Positions 54,464-63,031 of a DNA stretch of 64,000 nt are shown in pieces. A program made the translations under genes and the position numbers. Numbering within the stretch: the first letter of the stretch is position 1; each line of letters opens with the position of its first letter. Source of the stretch: Planctomycetia bacterium (GTDB lineage Bacteria; Planctomycetota; Phycisphaerae; Phycisphaerales; SM1A02). The notes beneath the pieces were generated by a model. The model did not search any database and was not told the origin of the DNA. It worked only from the letters and a program-made list of their open reading frames with translations. Location: NCBI GenBank assembly GCA_005790605.1, contig SXUI01000003.1, forward strand, positions 26,539-90,538. The letters run 5' to 3'.

Positions 54464-55156
54464 TCAGGACAGTTTCTTCGCTTTGCGCTTGTAAAGTCGG
54501 GTCGCTGCGCGAATGACGATGACGCCATTGTTCGCGCCGGGAACCGCGCCCTTCACAAGAATAATACTGTTCGCTGCGTCAATCTTGATCACATCGAGAC
54601 TGCGCACCGTGACTTGATCGTCACCCATCTGGCCAGCCATGCGCTTGCCCTTCTTGATCTTCGCACCGTGACCACGATCGGTACCGTGCGAACCAATGGA
54701 TCCAGGCGAGCGGTGCTTGCGCTCCGTACCGTGCGTCGCGGTAAGGCCCTTAAAGCCGTACTTCTTCATGACGCCTTGGAAACCCTTACCTTTGCTCACG
54801 CCGATGACATCGACGTACGCAACGCCATCGAGAATCGAAGCATCAACAGTCGCGCCGACCGTAAACGCGCCAGCGGCAGCGTCGTCAGCACAACGAAGTT
54901 CTTTGTGAATCCGCTTGGGAGCGGCGCCGGCTTTCACATCGTGGCCGATGACAGCCATGGTCGAGTTCCGCGCCTTAATGTCTTCGAAACCGAGTTGCAC
55001 GGCGGCATAGCCATCGGTCGCGATGGTCTTGACTTGCGTCACGACACAGGGACCAGCTTGAATGACGGTGACTGGAATGTTCTTGCCGCCTTCGAGGAAG
55101 TAGCGGGTCATTCCAACCTTGCGTCCGATGATTGCTTTGGGCGAAGTCGAGGTCAT
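54464..55156 (-). CDS. rplC: ribosomal protein L3
   Basis: 230 residues: IIGRKVGMTRYFLEGGKNIP, KGKGFQGVMKKYGFKGLTAT, then RSPGSIGSHGTDRGHG and MAGQMGDDQVTVRSLDV, the extended loop region reaching the peptidyl transferase centre. 146 nt after rpsJ. Confidence 0.97.
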   Translation of the reverse strand: MTSTSPKAIIGRKVGMTRYFLEGGKNIPVTVIQAGPCVVTQVKTIATDGYAAVQLGFEDIKARNSTMAVIGHDVKAGAAPKRIHKELRCADDAAAGAFTVGATVDASILDGVAYVDVIGVSKGKGFQGVMKKYGFKGLTATHGTERKHRSPGSIGSHGTDRGHGAKIKKGKRMAGQMGDDQVTVRSLDVIKIDAANSIILVKGAVPGANNGVIVIRAATRLYKRKAKKLS

Positions 55157-55302
55157 GAAAATCAGCTCGTGCAGGCGGTTTCGGACAGTTGCAGACAGAG
55201 GTCAACGGCGGTACGCCTGACTTGTCTCTCGTGTGTGCCAAGGCTCCAGTGTTGCCTTGACGATGAACGGGCAGCGGACGCAAACGCAGACGAGGCCAGA
55301 AC

Positions 55303-55614
55303 TCAGGCCTTGATTCGGAGGAACACGCCGGCCGGAACTACGAGGCGCTGAAGCGCATCGGTCGTCCGAGCATTCCATTCCGTAATGTCGATGACGCGCT
55401 TGTGCGTCCGGATCTCAAACTGCTCGCGCGACTTCTTATCGATGAAGGGGCTGCGATTGACGGTGTAAATCTCGCGACGGGTTGGAAGCGGAATCGGACC
55501 AGCGACCCGCGCACCACTGCGCTTGGCATGATCAACAATCTCGCGTGCAGCCACATCGAGGGCTTGATGGTCGTAGGCTTCCATTCGGATTCGAAACTTA
55601 CTGCCTGTCATCAA
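55303..55614 (-). CDS. rpsJ: ribosomal protein S10, first gene of the operon
   Basis: 103 residues: [40 protein letters not shown] and [11 protein letters not shown]. Also takes part in NusB-dependent antitermination. It begins with two ATG codons at 55614; the promoter candidate lies about 180 nt upstream, leaving room for an operon leader. Confidence 0.97.
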   Translation of the reverse strand: MMTGSKFRIRMEAYDHQALDVAAREIVDHAKRSGARVAGPIPLPTRREIYTVNRSPFIDKKSREQFEIRTHKRVIDITEWNARTTDALQRLVVPAGVFLRIKA

Positions 55615-55795
55615 CTTGCTCCGTTCGAGTCAATTCGAACTAGTAGGGAAACCTTCAACGAACCGAGGTCACGATTCGCACGACCATCGTGCAAATTCAG
55701 CTGCAAAAGAAGCTGTTTTCTGCACATCAACGCGGCGGTTGCGGTGCATAGAACAGTCCACCCAACATGCTTGCGCAGGTCGGGGGGAATCGAGA

Positions 55796-55823
55796 AGGAT
55801 AGTGAATCCACCGTTGATGTCAA
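55796..55823 (-). promoter_or_regulatory. promoter candidate of the S10-spc-alpha operon
   Basis: On the minus strand TTGACA (55823-55818), a 16-nt spacer and TATCCT (55801-55796). The -35 is consensus and the -10 matches 4 of 6. It lies 182 nt upstream of rpsJ, leaving a leader of about 170 nt where an L4-dependent attenuator could act. Lines of GAACC repeats are found just upstream. Confidence 0.55.
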
Positions 55824-55862
55824 GCCGACTCGTTCGTAGATTCTGAACTGTCCGAGACTTCG

Positions 55863-55959
55863 GGACCAAATCCGATCGCTCGGCAACACCTCCGAACCGA
55901 ATCCGATCCGCGCACACGCCCGAGAACCAAAAGTTATCCGTCATTCTGAAACGTGAACC
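55863..55959 (-). repeat. phased short repeats upstream of the S10 promoter
   Basis: GRACC occurs at 55863, 55894, 55924 and 55955, spaced 31, 30 and 31 bp. The first two extend to GGACCAAATCCGATC and GAACCGAATCCGATC (13 of 15 identical). They lie 40-136 bp upstream of the -35 element of the S10 promoter. Spacing near three helical turns suggests same-face protein binding. The rest of the 378-nt spacer 55615-55992 shows no convincing gene. Confidence 0.45.
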
Positions 55960-55992
55960 TCGCTGGCACACGCCCTTACCATCTCAAACTCA

Positions 55993-57417
55993 ATGGCGCT
56001 GCTCACTCGAACGATCCTTTGGACGACGCTCCTGCTTCTTGGCCTTTTCTCGTCCGGCGCCCGCGGGCAAACGCCGACGAACCCGCCGAAACCGACCAAC
56101 GGGACGGCTCCGGTCTTCGATGCGCCCGAACTGGGGCTCCGATTTACCCCGCCACTTGGCGCGGTGATGCGAGCGGAGCCACTGACCAAGGGCGTGAGTT
56201 ACTCGATCGCTGATTCCGCGACAGATCCAAAATGGCGACTGCGAATCGTTTCACTCGAAGCTTCCCGCAGCGGGACCACGCCCGAGTCGCAGATCGCTGA
56301 CTACCTCGCGCTCGCGAAGCAGTCCACCCCACTGCTCACGGTGCTTCGCGACGAAGCACTCACGCTCGGTGGATTCGCAGGTGGCCCGCCACCAGAAAAT
56401 CGACTGCTCCTGCTCTCGGTCCCGCTCGAAGGTGGAGGCCACGGCATCGCTGGACAATTCGTCATCGCGCGAGGCGAAGAGCACTTCATCGTGTTCTCGC
56501 TGCTCGCCGATGGTCCTTCGTTTGCCGCGCTTGAGCGAAGTCTTGTGCAGAGCCTCCAATCGGCGATCGTTCGACCCCTCAGTGATGTTGCCTTTGAGAA
56601 GGTTGAACTTCTTGCGCGTGGCGTCCAACTCATCGCACGGATGGATGCCACTGCGATGCGCGCACTGGTGAAGGACGAAACACGTTTCTCCCGCGTTTAC
56701 AAGGGGCTTCCAAGCGGCGAGGAACGCGAGATTGGGTACATGAGCACGCGCATCCAGGAGGGACCACGGGGCGCCATCGATCCATCGCGCGATCCGAAAC
56801 AGTTTGATGGAGAGGATCTTGAAGTCGGCTTGCTCGTTGTGGTCGACGCGCGCGCCATCGTTGACGGGAATGCGAAGCACACCGTCGATGTACAGAGTCG
56901 CTACTGGCTCGCATGGGATGCTTCGAGTGAAGCATGGAGCGTGCGATCCACTGAGCGACAGGGTGCGGCGAGTCGGTCGAAAGCTCAAACCGGCATTCGC
57001 AGTGCGCAAAGCACTGGAAATCCAGCGCCGGAAGTGCAAGTCATCAATGCGAGTTCTCAAGGCATGACGCGCGAGCCAAGCGTCTGGCCCGTTCCGCCCG
57101 CCTACCTTTCACAGGCACAAACCCTTGTGCTTGGAAAACTGCTCCCGCGCGACGGTAGTTTCGAGGGAGAATTCGCGGATTACGCTTATGACCCGCGTGA
57201 ATCACGCATTCCGCAGCGCAAAGAAATGTGGAAACGGAGCGCGAACGGTTGGACTCTTGAAACGCGCATCGCAGGAAACAACGGCGTGCTCACGCAGGAA
57301 TTCGACGCGCAAGGCGAGCGCGTGAAGCGTATCGATTTCGATGGGACGATCACGGTCGCGATTGCGCCGGAGGCCCTGAAATCACTCTGGAAGTCGAAGG
57401 GACTCCCAGTCAAGTGA
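55993..57417 (+). CDS. secreted protein of unknown function, first gene of a three-gene operon
   Basis: A 474-residue protein with a signal peptide (ILWTTLLLLGLFSSGARG, cleavage before QTPT). The N-terminal part after a Pro/Thr stretch (FDAPELGLRFTPPLGAVMR) looks like a beta-sandwich found in secreted planctomycete proteins; the rest mixes strands and helices, without a catalytic motif. The GTG of the glycosyltransferase shares GTGA with its stop, so it is coupled with glycan synthesis genes. Function unknown. Confidence 0.75.
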   Translation: MALLTRTILWTTLLLLGLFSSGARGQTPTNPPKPTNGTAPVFDAPELGLRFTPPLGAVMRAEPLTKGVSYSIADSATDPKWRLRIVSLEASRSGTTPESQIADYLALAKQSTPLLTVLRDEALTLGGFAGGPPPENRLLLLSVPLEGGGHGIAGQFVIARGEEHFIVFSLLADGPSFAALERSLVQSLQSAIVRPLSDVAFEKVELLARGVQLIARMDATAMRALVKDETRFSRVYKGLPSGEEREIGYMSTRIQEGPRGAIDPSRDPKQFDGEDLEVGLLVVVDARAIVDGNAKHTVDVQSRYWLAWDASSEAWSVRSTERQGAASRSKAQTGIRSAQSTGNPAPEVQVINASSQGMTREPSVWPVPPAYLSQAQTLVLGKLLPRDGSFEGEFADYAYDPRESRIPQRKEMWKRSANGWTLETRIAGNNGVLTQEFDAQGERVKRIDFDGTITVAIAPEALKSLWKSKGLPVK

Positions 57418-58172
57418 CGCGCGTGCTCATCGCAGTGCCTGTGTTCAACGAAGCTGCAACCGTCGTGTCGGTGTTGACGGAGATCTCGCGATGCGCGGCG
57501 GACATTCCTCTCGCGCTCGGGCGCAGTGATCTCGCGCTCACGGTGATCGCCCTCGACGATCACTCCACGGATGCGACGCCTGCACTTCTCGCTTCGCTCG
57601 GCGTTGAGACGATCCGTCAGCCACGCAATCGAGGCTACGGCTACGCGATGCGCGAGACCTTTCGTCAGGCGCAATTCCGCGGCGCAGACTGGTGCATTTC
57701 GATCGATTGCGACGCGCAGCACGAACCGGCGAGATTGATCGACTTTGTGCGGACAGCTCTCGCCGACAGCGCGGATGTAATCAGCGGCACTCGCTACGGG
57801 GACGAGGCATTCGCGCACGACGACGCGCCTGAGGATCGTCGCGCAATCAATGCAACGCTCACGCGCGAACTGAATGCCGCGCTCGAACTGAAACTCACCG
57901 ATGCGTTCTGCGGATACAAGGCATATCGCACCAGCGCGGTTGCAGACCTCACGCTCGACGCGGACGGATATGAGTTTCCCATGCAATTCTGGGTACTCGC
58001 GGCTGCAGCAGGCCTCCGAATCGAGGAACTTCCCACGCGCCGGATTTACACCGATGCCGCTCGTCGATTTGGAGGCGGCCTCGATGACAGCACAGTACGA
58101 CTCGCGCACTACCGTCAGACGATGGCGAACGCGCTCCACGCAGTGCGGTCGAGATCCATGCTTCCACGCTAA
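57414..58172 (+). CDS. family 2 glycosyltransferase
   Basis: 252 residues, GTG start overlapping the previous stop. GT-A fold: LIAVPVFNEAATV at the N-terminus, LDDHSTDAT (48-55), and DCDAQHEP (98-105), which carries the metal-binding Asp-x-Asp-type motif. There are no membrane helices, so it is a cytoplasmic or peripheral dolichyl-phosphate-mannose/undecaprenyl-type transferase. Sugar donor and acceptor are unknown. The next gene starts 8 nt downstream. Confidence 0.85.
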   Translation: MTRVLIAVPVFNEAATVVSVLTEISRCAADIPLALGRSDLALTVIALDDHSTDATPALLASLGVETIRQPRNRGYGYAMRETFRQAQFRGADWCISIDCDAQHEPARLIDFVRTALADSADVISGTRYGDEAFAHDDAPEDRRAINATLTRELNAALELKLTDAFCGYKAYRTSAVADLTLDADGYEFPMQFWVLAAAAGLRIEELPTRRIYTDAARRFGGGLDDSTVRLAHYRQTMANALHAVRSRSMLPR

Positions 58173-58180
58173 GTTTCGAC

Positions 58181-59467
58181 ATGAGTCACGCCACGCACCT
58201 CCCTGACATCGACAGCGCCGCGCGCCTTGCCGCGCACGCGTTCGCGCGAGTTGATGAGCGCGAGTCGTTGTTCGGAAACACTCGCAGCGCGTGGCGCACG
58301 GCCACACGCGCGCAGTTGGGACTTCCACTCGATGTGCCGATCATCGTGACAGGACATCAGGCTGGGCTCTGGCATGCAGGCATCGCAGAAAAGTTTTCTT
58401 ATGGCGCACGACTCGCGCGAAGACTCGGCGGCGTCTTGGTTCACATCGTCATCGACCACGATCTGAACGATGCCTCGGAGATTGCATTCCCTGCGACGAT
58501 GGCCGGCAAACTCGTACGCCTCCACCTTGTGAGAACCCCGCGCGGACGAGGGGTAAACGCGCTTCGGCGACCGATTCGAGTGCGGATTCCAGAAGAAGCG
58601 CAGGACGGCACGGCGACCGTGATTCCAACGGTTGCTGAAGCGCTTTCGCGCATCGAGTCAGCCATCCACGACCACGCATCGCAGCCGAATCTCGCGCTGC
58701 AAATGGCGCATGCGGCCAACGCGCTCTTGCCCATGAACGTAAGACCGAACTTCACAATCCCCGCAACGGCGATCGCGCGGTCGCCCTTCGCGAGCGCCAT
58801 GCGGGCACATTTCGATGCGCATGCGCGCGCCTGCTACAACTTTGCGCTCGGTGACGCGCGTGTCCGAAGACTTCGAGGCGATGAATTGCCGTTTTGGAGC
58901 CTCATCGACGAAACCGCGAGTCGCGAACCCCTGTCGGTTGGCGCCTCCGACGCGCTTGCTGCTCCGCGAGCGTTGAGCCTGACGGCGATCGTGCGATTGG
59001 TGCTGTGCGATTTCTTTGTGCATGGCACGGGTGGCGCGGTCTATGAAGAGGCGACGGATCGCTGGCTCGATGCGTGGCTTGGCGCCCGCTTGCTTCGCGC
59101 GCCAATTGGCATCGCGACCGCGACTCGCACTATCCCGCTTCTCGCATCCATCGATGCGAACGCCACACCGCGCGCTACCGCCGCAGATCTTCGCCGCATC
59201 ACAAGCGATCCCTTTGGCGCATCGCTTTCCACCGAAAAACAAGCAATGCTCGCTGAGATTGCTGCGATTCCTCGGGATCAGAAGCAGGCTCGACGAGACG
59301 CGTACACGCGCATGCATCGCGCGATGGATGCCGAGCGATTACATCATGCGCCGCGCATCGCCGAGATGCAGTCACAAATGAATCTGCATCTCGAGCGAGC
59401 GAAGGAACTCGCGCTCATCCACGATCGCACTTGGCCATTCCCATTCACGCTGCCTGCAACACCGTAA
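58181..59467 (+). CDS. protein of unknown function with TGHQ and DHD motifs, BshC-like at low confidence
   Basis: 428 residues. N-terminal segment VPIIVTGHQAGLWHAGIAEKF (54-72) with His59, Gln60, His65 and Lys71 resembles the TGQQ/TGHQ motif of the bacillithiol synthase BshC and of related uncharacterised proteins. It is followed by VIDHDLND (90-97). A second block FFVHGTGGAVYEEATDRWL (about 271-289) is conserved in look. No secretion signal. Follows the glycosyltransferase by 8 nt. I cannot assign a reaction; BshC relationship is a guess. Confidence 0.55.
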   Translation: MSHATHLPDIDSAARLAAHAFARVDERESLFGNTRSAWRTATRAQLGLPLDVPIIVTGHQAGLWHAGIAEKFSYGARLARRLGGVLVHIVIDHDLNDASEIAFPATMAGKLVRLHLVRTPRGRGVNALRRPIRVRIPEEAQDGTATVIPTVAEALSRIESAIHDHASQPNLALQMAHAANALLPMNVRPNFTIPATAIARSPFASAMRAHFDAHARACYNFALGDARVRRLRGDELPFWSLIDETASREPLSVGASDALAAPRALSLTAIVRLVLCDFFVHGTGGAVYEEATDRWLDAWLGARLLRAPIGIATATRTIPLLASIDANATPRATAADLRRITSDPFGASLSTEKQAMLAEIAAIPRDQKQARRDAYTRMHRAMDAERLHHAPRIAEMQSQMNLHLERAKELALIHDRTWPFPFTLPATP

Positions 59468-59543
59468 CCACGACAGGCAACATCGCAATCCGTTACGCAC
59501 GACGCATCCGCGTCACATCGCTCGCGCGGCCGCGTTCCTGCGG

Positions 59544-60539
59544 TTATGCGAGAGGATCGGGACGATAGACCTTGGTGTCGATCGCCCACACGCGCTCCGT
59601 CCACACACTTCCTCCAGTCCCCTGCACGACATCGCGTCGAGCGGCCTGCATCACGATGCCCATGCGCGCGTCGAGATTGTCGAGCTGCGAGACGAACACC
59701 GCTTCGGGCGTTGCAGGGAGTTTCGCCGCGCCATGCTCAAGTTGCCCATGATGCGAAAGGAGAATGTGCTGCAGCACGCGAAGGGTGTCACCAGGCAGTC
59801 GTTCGTTCGTGCGTTGTGCGGCATGCGCAGCCTTCACCTGCACCCAGATCGCGCCTCGCACGATGTGACCAACGAGTTGTCCCTCATCAGTTGACGAGAA
59901 TCCACGAGCCCACTCCATCTCCACGGTCTTCGCGAGGTCGTGCAGGAAAAGGCCCATGAGCACCAGATCGCGATTCAATCCTGGATAGAGCGGAAGCGCA
60001 CGCTCGGCGAGTTCAAGAAGATTGAGGGTGTGCTCAAGCAGACCACCAATCCACGCGTGGTGAACTTGCACCGCAGCCGGTGCTTGACGGAAATCTGCCA
60101 TGAGGCGTTCATCCATCAAGTACTGCTCCGCGAGGGCACGCATCGCGGGATGCGAAAGCGACCGCATGATCTCGCCAACTCGCGCGAACATTTCATCGAT
60201 ATCACGCTTCGTGCAGGGAAGGAGCGCGCGAATGTCGTCGGGCGTGACCTCAGCGCGCTCAATCGTCTCGAGGATGAGTTGCGCGACGCCTTGATAGATC
60301 TGCACATTTCCACGCACACTCACGAATCCGCAATCTGCGAGTTCCTGATACTGCGCCTCTTCAAACGTCCACATGCGACCGGGCATCTCTCCTGTTGCAT
60401 CTCGCAGAATGCACTTCAAGAAGGGCTTGTTGGTACGCGTCGTCCCGAGTTGCGGATTCATGAGCGAGTACACGCCCTCGACATACATGCGATCCGTCAA
60501 ACTCGAAATGTTCTGATGGCTTCCAGCGGCTGCGGTCAT
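59544..60539 (-). CDS. OB-fold/HD-domain 3'-5' exoribonuclease, YhaM-like
   Basis: 331 residues. An OB-fold nucleic-acid-binding domain (about 15-95, with GEMPGRMWTFEEAQYQELAD) is followed by an HD phosphohydrolase domain: VHHAWIGGLLEHT (His161, His170), LFLHDLAKT (His200, Asp201), and ILLSHHGQLEHG. This is the YhaM/CBF1 family layout, a 3'-5' exoribonuclease of DNA/RNA 3' ends. The gene follows nnrD by 67 nt. Confidence 0.85.
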   Translation of the reverse strand: MTAAAGSHQNISSLTDRMYVEGVYSLMNPQLGTTRTNKPFLKCILRDATGEMPGRMWTFEEAQYQELADCGFVSVRGNVQIYQGVAQLILETIERAEVTPDDIRALLPCTKRDIDEMFARVGEIMRSLSHPAMRALAEQYLMDERLMADFRQAPAAVQVHHAWIGGLLEHTLNLLELAERALPLYPGLNRDLVLMGLFLHDLAKTVEMEWARGFSSTDEGQLVGHIVRGAIWVQVKAAHAAQRTNERLPGDTLRVLQHILLSHHGQLEHGAAKLPATPEAVFVSQLDNLDARMGIVMQAARRDVVQGTGGSVWTERVWAIDTKVYRPDPLA

Positions 60540-60606
60540 GCGAATGAGTGTACGCCACGCGATCGCTGCGATGCGCGTGCCACCACGCGCGTGCCTCGCA
60601 TAGCTT

Positions 60607-61545
60607 TTATGCGTGCTGACGCATTTCGCGAAGGACTTCGGGAATCAAGTCCGTCAATTCGTGCGCGAGGAGCCCTGCATCCCCATGCGCAGCGCGCCAA
60701 CGATCGCCGGCGCGCGCATGCACCTCGACCGCAAGCGCGGTCGCCTCGCCCATCGTGCACCGAGGAGCAGTTCGTTGACAGAACTGCGCGACGAAGCTCG
60801 CGATCACGCCGGAAAGCACATCTCCACTCCCTCCCGTCGCAAGCGCGGCGTTCCCGCTCGTGCTCGTCCAGAGATGGAGACCATCGCACGTGAGCGTGCC
60901 GCTTCCTTTCACGCACATGATTGCACCGAGCCGCTGGGCAAGTCGAGCGGCAAGATTTCGCCGCGCCTGTGTATCTCCCTCAAGAAAACCAGAGCCGACC
61001 GCGACGCCAACACCTTCCGCGAGTCGACACGCTTCTCCCGGATGTGGCGTGAAGATCGCACTCGTTCGGAGGTCGATCGGCGCATCTCTTATTTGCGCGA
61101 AGAGTGTGATCGCATCTGCGTCGATGATCACGGGCGCGTCAGTCGATGCAATGAGCCGAAGGAGCACCTGTGCTGCCGCGTCACCAAGTCCTAGCCCCGG
61201 GCCGATGACGAACGCATCGGCCGGTATTCGCACAGCATCGAGCGCGAGCGCGACCTCCGACGCGTGCAGTGCACCATCCGCAGTCGTTGCGAGCGGAATG
61301 ACAGTTGCCTCGGGCACGATTTCGATGGCGTGCGACGCGAGTGCTGCTGGCACGGCGAGAGCCACAAGTCCGCATCCGGCGCGTAGAGCGGCGCGCGCGG
61401 TCAAACACGTTCCTCCGAGCATCATGCGCGGTGCTTCGCGACGCCCCCCCAGGCAACCACCGATGACGACGACCGTGCCAAACGTACCTTTGTGTCCGTG
61501 TGCGAGTCGCGGCGGTAACGCTGGGATGACCGCATCAACGATCAT
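60607..61545 (-). CDS. nnrD: ADP-dependent NAD(P)H-hydrate dehydratase
   Basis: 312 residues of ribokinase-like (YjeF C-terminal) type. HKGTFGTVVVIGG near the start, FVIGPGLGLGDAAAQ, the middle VCVKGSGTLTCDGL-type segment and NAALATGGSGDVLSGVIASF, the ADP/phosphate motif. It repairs damaged NADHX. The N-terminal epimerase domain of the YjeF fusion is absent, so the epimerase should be encoded elsewhere. Overlaps the transglutaminase-like gene by 11 nt. Confidence 0.93.
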   Translation of the reverse strand: MIVDAVIPALPPRLAHGHKGTFGTVVVIGGCLGGRREAPRMMLGGTCLTARAALRAGCGLVALAVPAALASHAIEIVPEATVIPLATTADGALHASEVALALDAVRIPADAFVIGPGLGLGDAAAQVLLRLIASTDAPVIIDADAITLFAQIRDAPIDLRTSAIFTPHPGEACRLAEGVGVAVGSGFLEGDTQARRNLAARLAQRLGAIMCVKGSGTLTCDGLHLWTSTSGNAALATGGSGDVLSGVIASFVAQFCQRTAPRCTMGEATALAVEVHARAGDRWRAAHGDAGLLAHELTDLIPEVLREMRQHA

Positions 61546-63031
61546 GCTTCACGCTCCCCTCGACCAGTTCAATCTTGACTTGCCCAATCAGCGCAAGAGC
61601 GCCAAGAAAGACTGGATCTGCGCCGCCGGATGCGAGATCGCTCACCGCCACTGCAATGTGCCCGGCGTGAAATCGTGTGTGAAGCGTCGCGTCAAGATCA
61701 ACCCAGACAAGTGCAGGCTCACTCGCGCTCGAAGTCGCACGCGGGACGAGTGCTTGAGTCCACATGTGCCATCCCCATGCGCACTCCTGCCCGCCAAGGC
61801 CTTCGACGAACACGACGCCACTGACGACGCGAGAGGGAATGCCATCTGCGCGAAGGAGCGCGGCTAAGAGGACGGCATGCTCCGTGCAATCGCCAGAACG
61901 CGACTCTGCGGCCTCACTCGCACTTCCGAACGCCGTCTTGAAGTTCTTTGACTTGAGGTGCTTCGAAACAAGACTGCGAAGTTGTTCCGCTCGAGCAAGT
62001 CTCGACTGGCCTTCCGTGCGCTTCGTTTGATCACGCAGGGCGACCACAGCAGCGCTCTCGGAGTCGATGAGCGCATTGGGCTTCATCCATCGCGCGTCAC
62101 CCGCTTCAACTGCATCGACCACGATCATCCGATCTCGATCCACTTCAACCACGGCCACCTGTGGCGTCGCAGCATCGATCCGCACCATCTGCGACGCGCC
62201 GTTTGGCAGCGAGATGGCTGGCGCGGTTGTCGTGACGCGAAAACTCGCGCGAGAGAGGCGAGAAGAATTCGGAATCGGCGCTGCGGAAATCAAGGTGCCC
62301 CGCAAGAGATCAAAGTTCCCAGCAGCAAGCGCAGCGCGTGCCTCACTCTCGTTGGCGATGCGTGAGATGAGCGCGCCGATTCCAAGCGGCATCGCGCTCT
62401 CAAGCAGCGCGCCGTCCATCGCGTATTGCTCGCGAGCGACGAGCGGCACCAATGAGTTCTTCACATCAAACCAGCGTTCATCAGGTGCACCCTTCGCGCG
62501 AGTCATCGTCGATTGCGCAGCGACACATCCCGATTGCAAATCAAGTGCCGTAAACACGATCTCTGCCGCGCCCGCTGCGAGTCGCGCGGCGATGAACTTC
62601 TCCACCGCACGAGGCGTGAGAAACGACTCCGCAGGCCACGCGAACGGTTCCGGTTTCCCATCGCCAACTTGCATCGTCGCTCGCTTGAGCGCTGGCTCAA
62701 ACTTCCAGCGCACTCGCGCAGAGCCCATTTGAGAACAACTCGCCTCGATCGGTTCGCCCCGAGCGCTCTCAATGAACTCTGAGTGCATGGAAATCTCAGT
62801 CACTTCGCCCAGACGCCGAAATCGCATCTCGATGTCGCCCGTCGTCCGCAGCTCCACACCCGTCGCGAGCGTCCTGCGATGTACGGATTCATGGGAATAT
62901 CCGCATGGCATCTCGCTCAGTGTGAGCACATACCATCGGTCGCTCTGCAGTTCCCAAGCCTGCGCATGCGCCGCCTGCGCGCCCAAGAGCGCGACCAAGA
63001 ACACCAGCAACCGATGGATGTTCGCAATCAT
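61535..63031 (-). CDS. secreted transglutaminase-like protein
   Basis: 498 residues with a signal peptide (LLVFLVALLGAQAAHA, cleavage before QAWE). A beta-rich N-terminal half is followed by a papain-like transglutaminase core: SGDCTEHAVLLAALLRADGI with nucleophile Cys382, WGWHMWTQAL with His422, and VWVDLDATL with Asp445, a full catalytic triad. It probably acts in the periplasm as protease or crosslinker. It overlaps lysS by 4 nt (ATGA). Confidence 0.88.
   Translation of the reverse strand: MIANIHRLLVFLVALLGAQAAHAQAWELQSDRWYVLTLSEMPCGYSHESVHRRTLATGVELRTTGDIEMRFRRLGEVTEISMHSEFIESARGEPIEASCSQMGSARVRWKFEPALKRATMQVGDGKPEPFAWPAESFLTPRAVEKFIAARLAAGAAEIVFTALDLQSGCVAAQSTMTRAKGAPDERWFDVKNSLVPLVAREQYAMDGALLESAMPLGIGALISRIANESEARAALAAGNFDLLRGTLISAAPIPNSSRLSRASFRVTTTAPAISLPNGASQMVRIDAATPQVAVVEVDRDRMIVVDAVEAGDARWMKPNALIDSESAAVVALRDQTKRTEGQSRLARAEQLRSLVSKHLKSKNFKTAFGSASEAAESRSGDCTEHAVLLAALLRADGIPSRVVSGVVFVEGLGGQECAWGWHMWTQALVPRATSSASEPALVWVDLDATLHTRFHAGHIAVAVSDLASGGADPVFLGALALIGQVKIELVEGSVKHDR

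Noticed and set aside
54080..55351. 423-codon plus-strand frame across rplD and rplC
   Set aside because: Antisense shadow of two ribosomal protein genes.
55611..55889. Minus-strand frames in the spacer upstream of rpsJ
   Set aside because: They cover the promoter candidate and show no homology or ribosome binding site.
57186..58328. 380-codon minus-strand frame
   Set aside because: Antisense to the secreted protein and glycosyltransferase genes; no motif.
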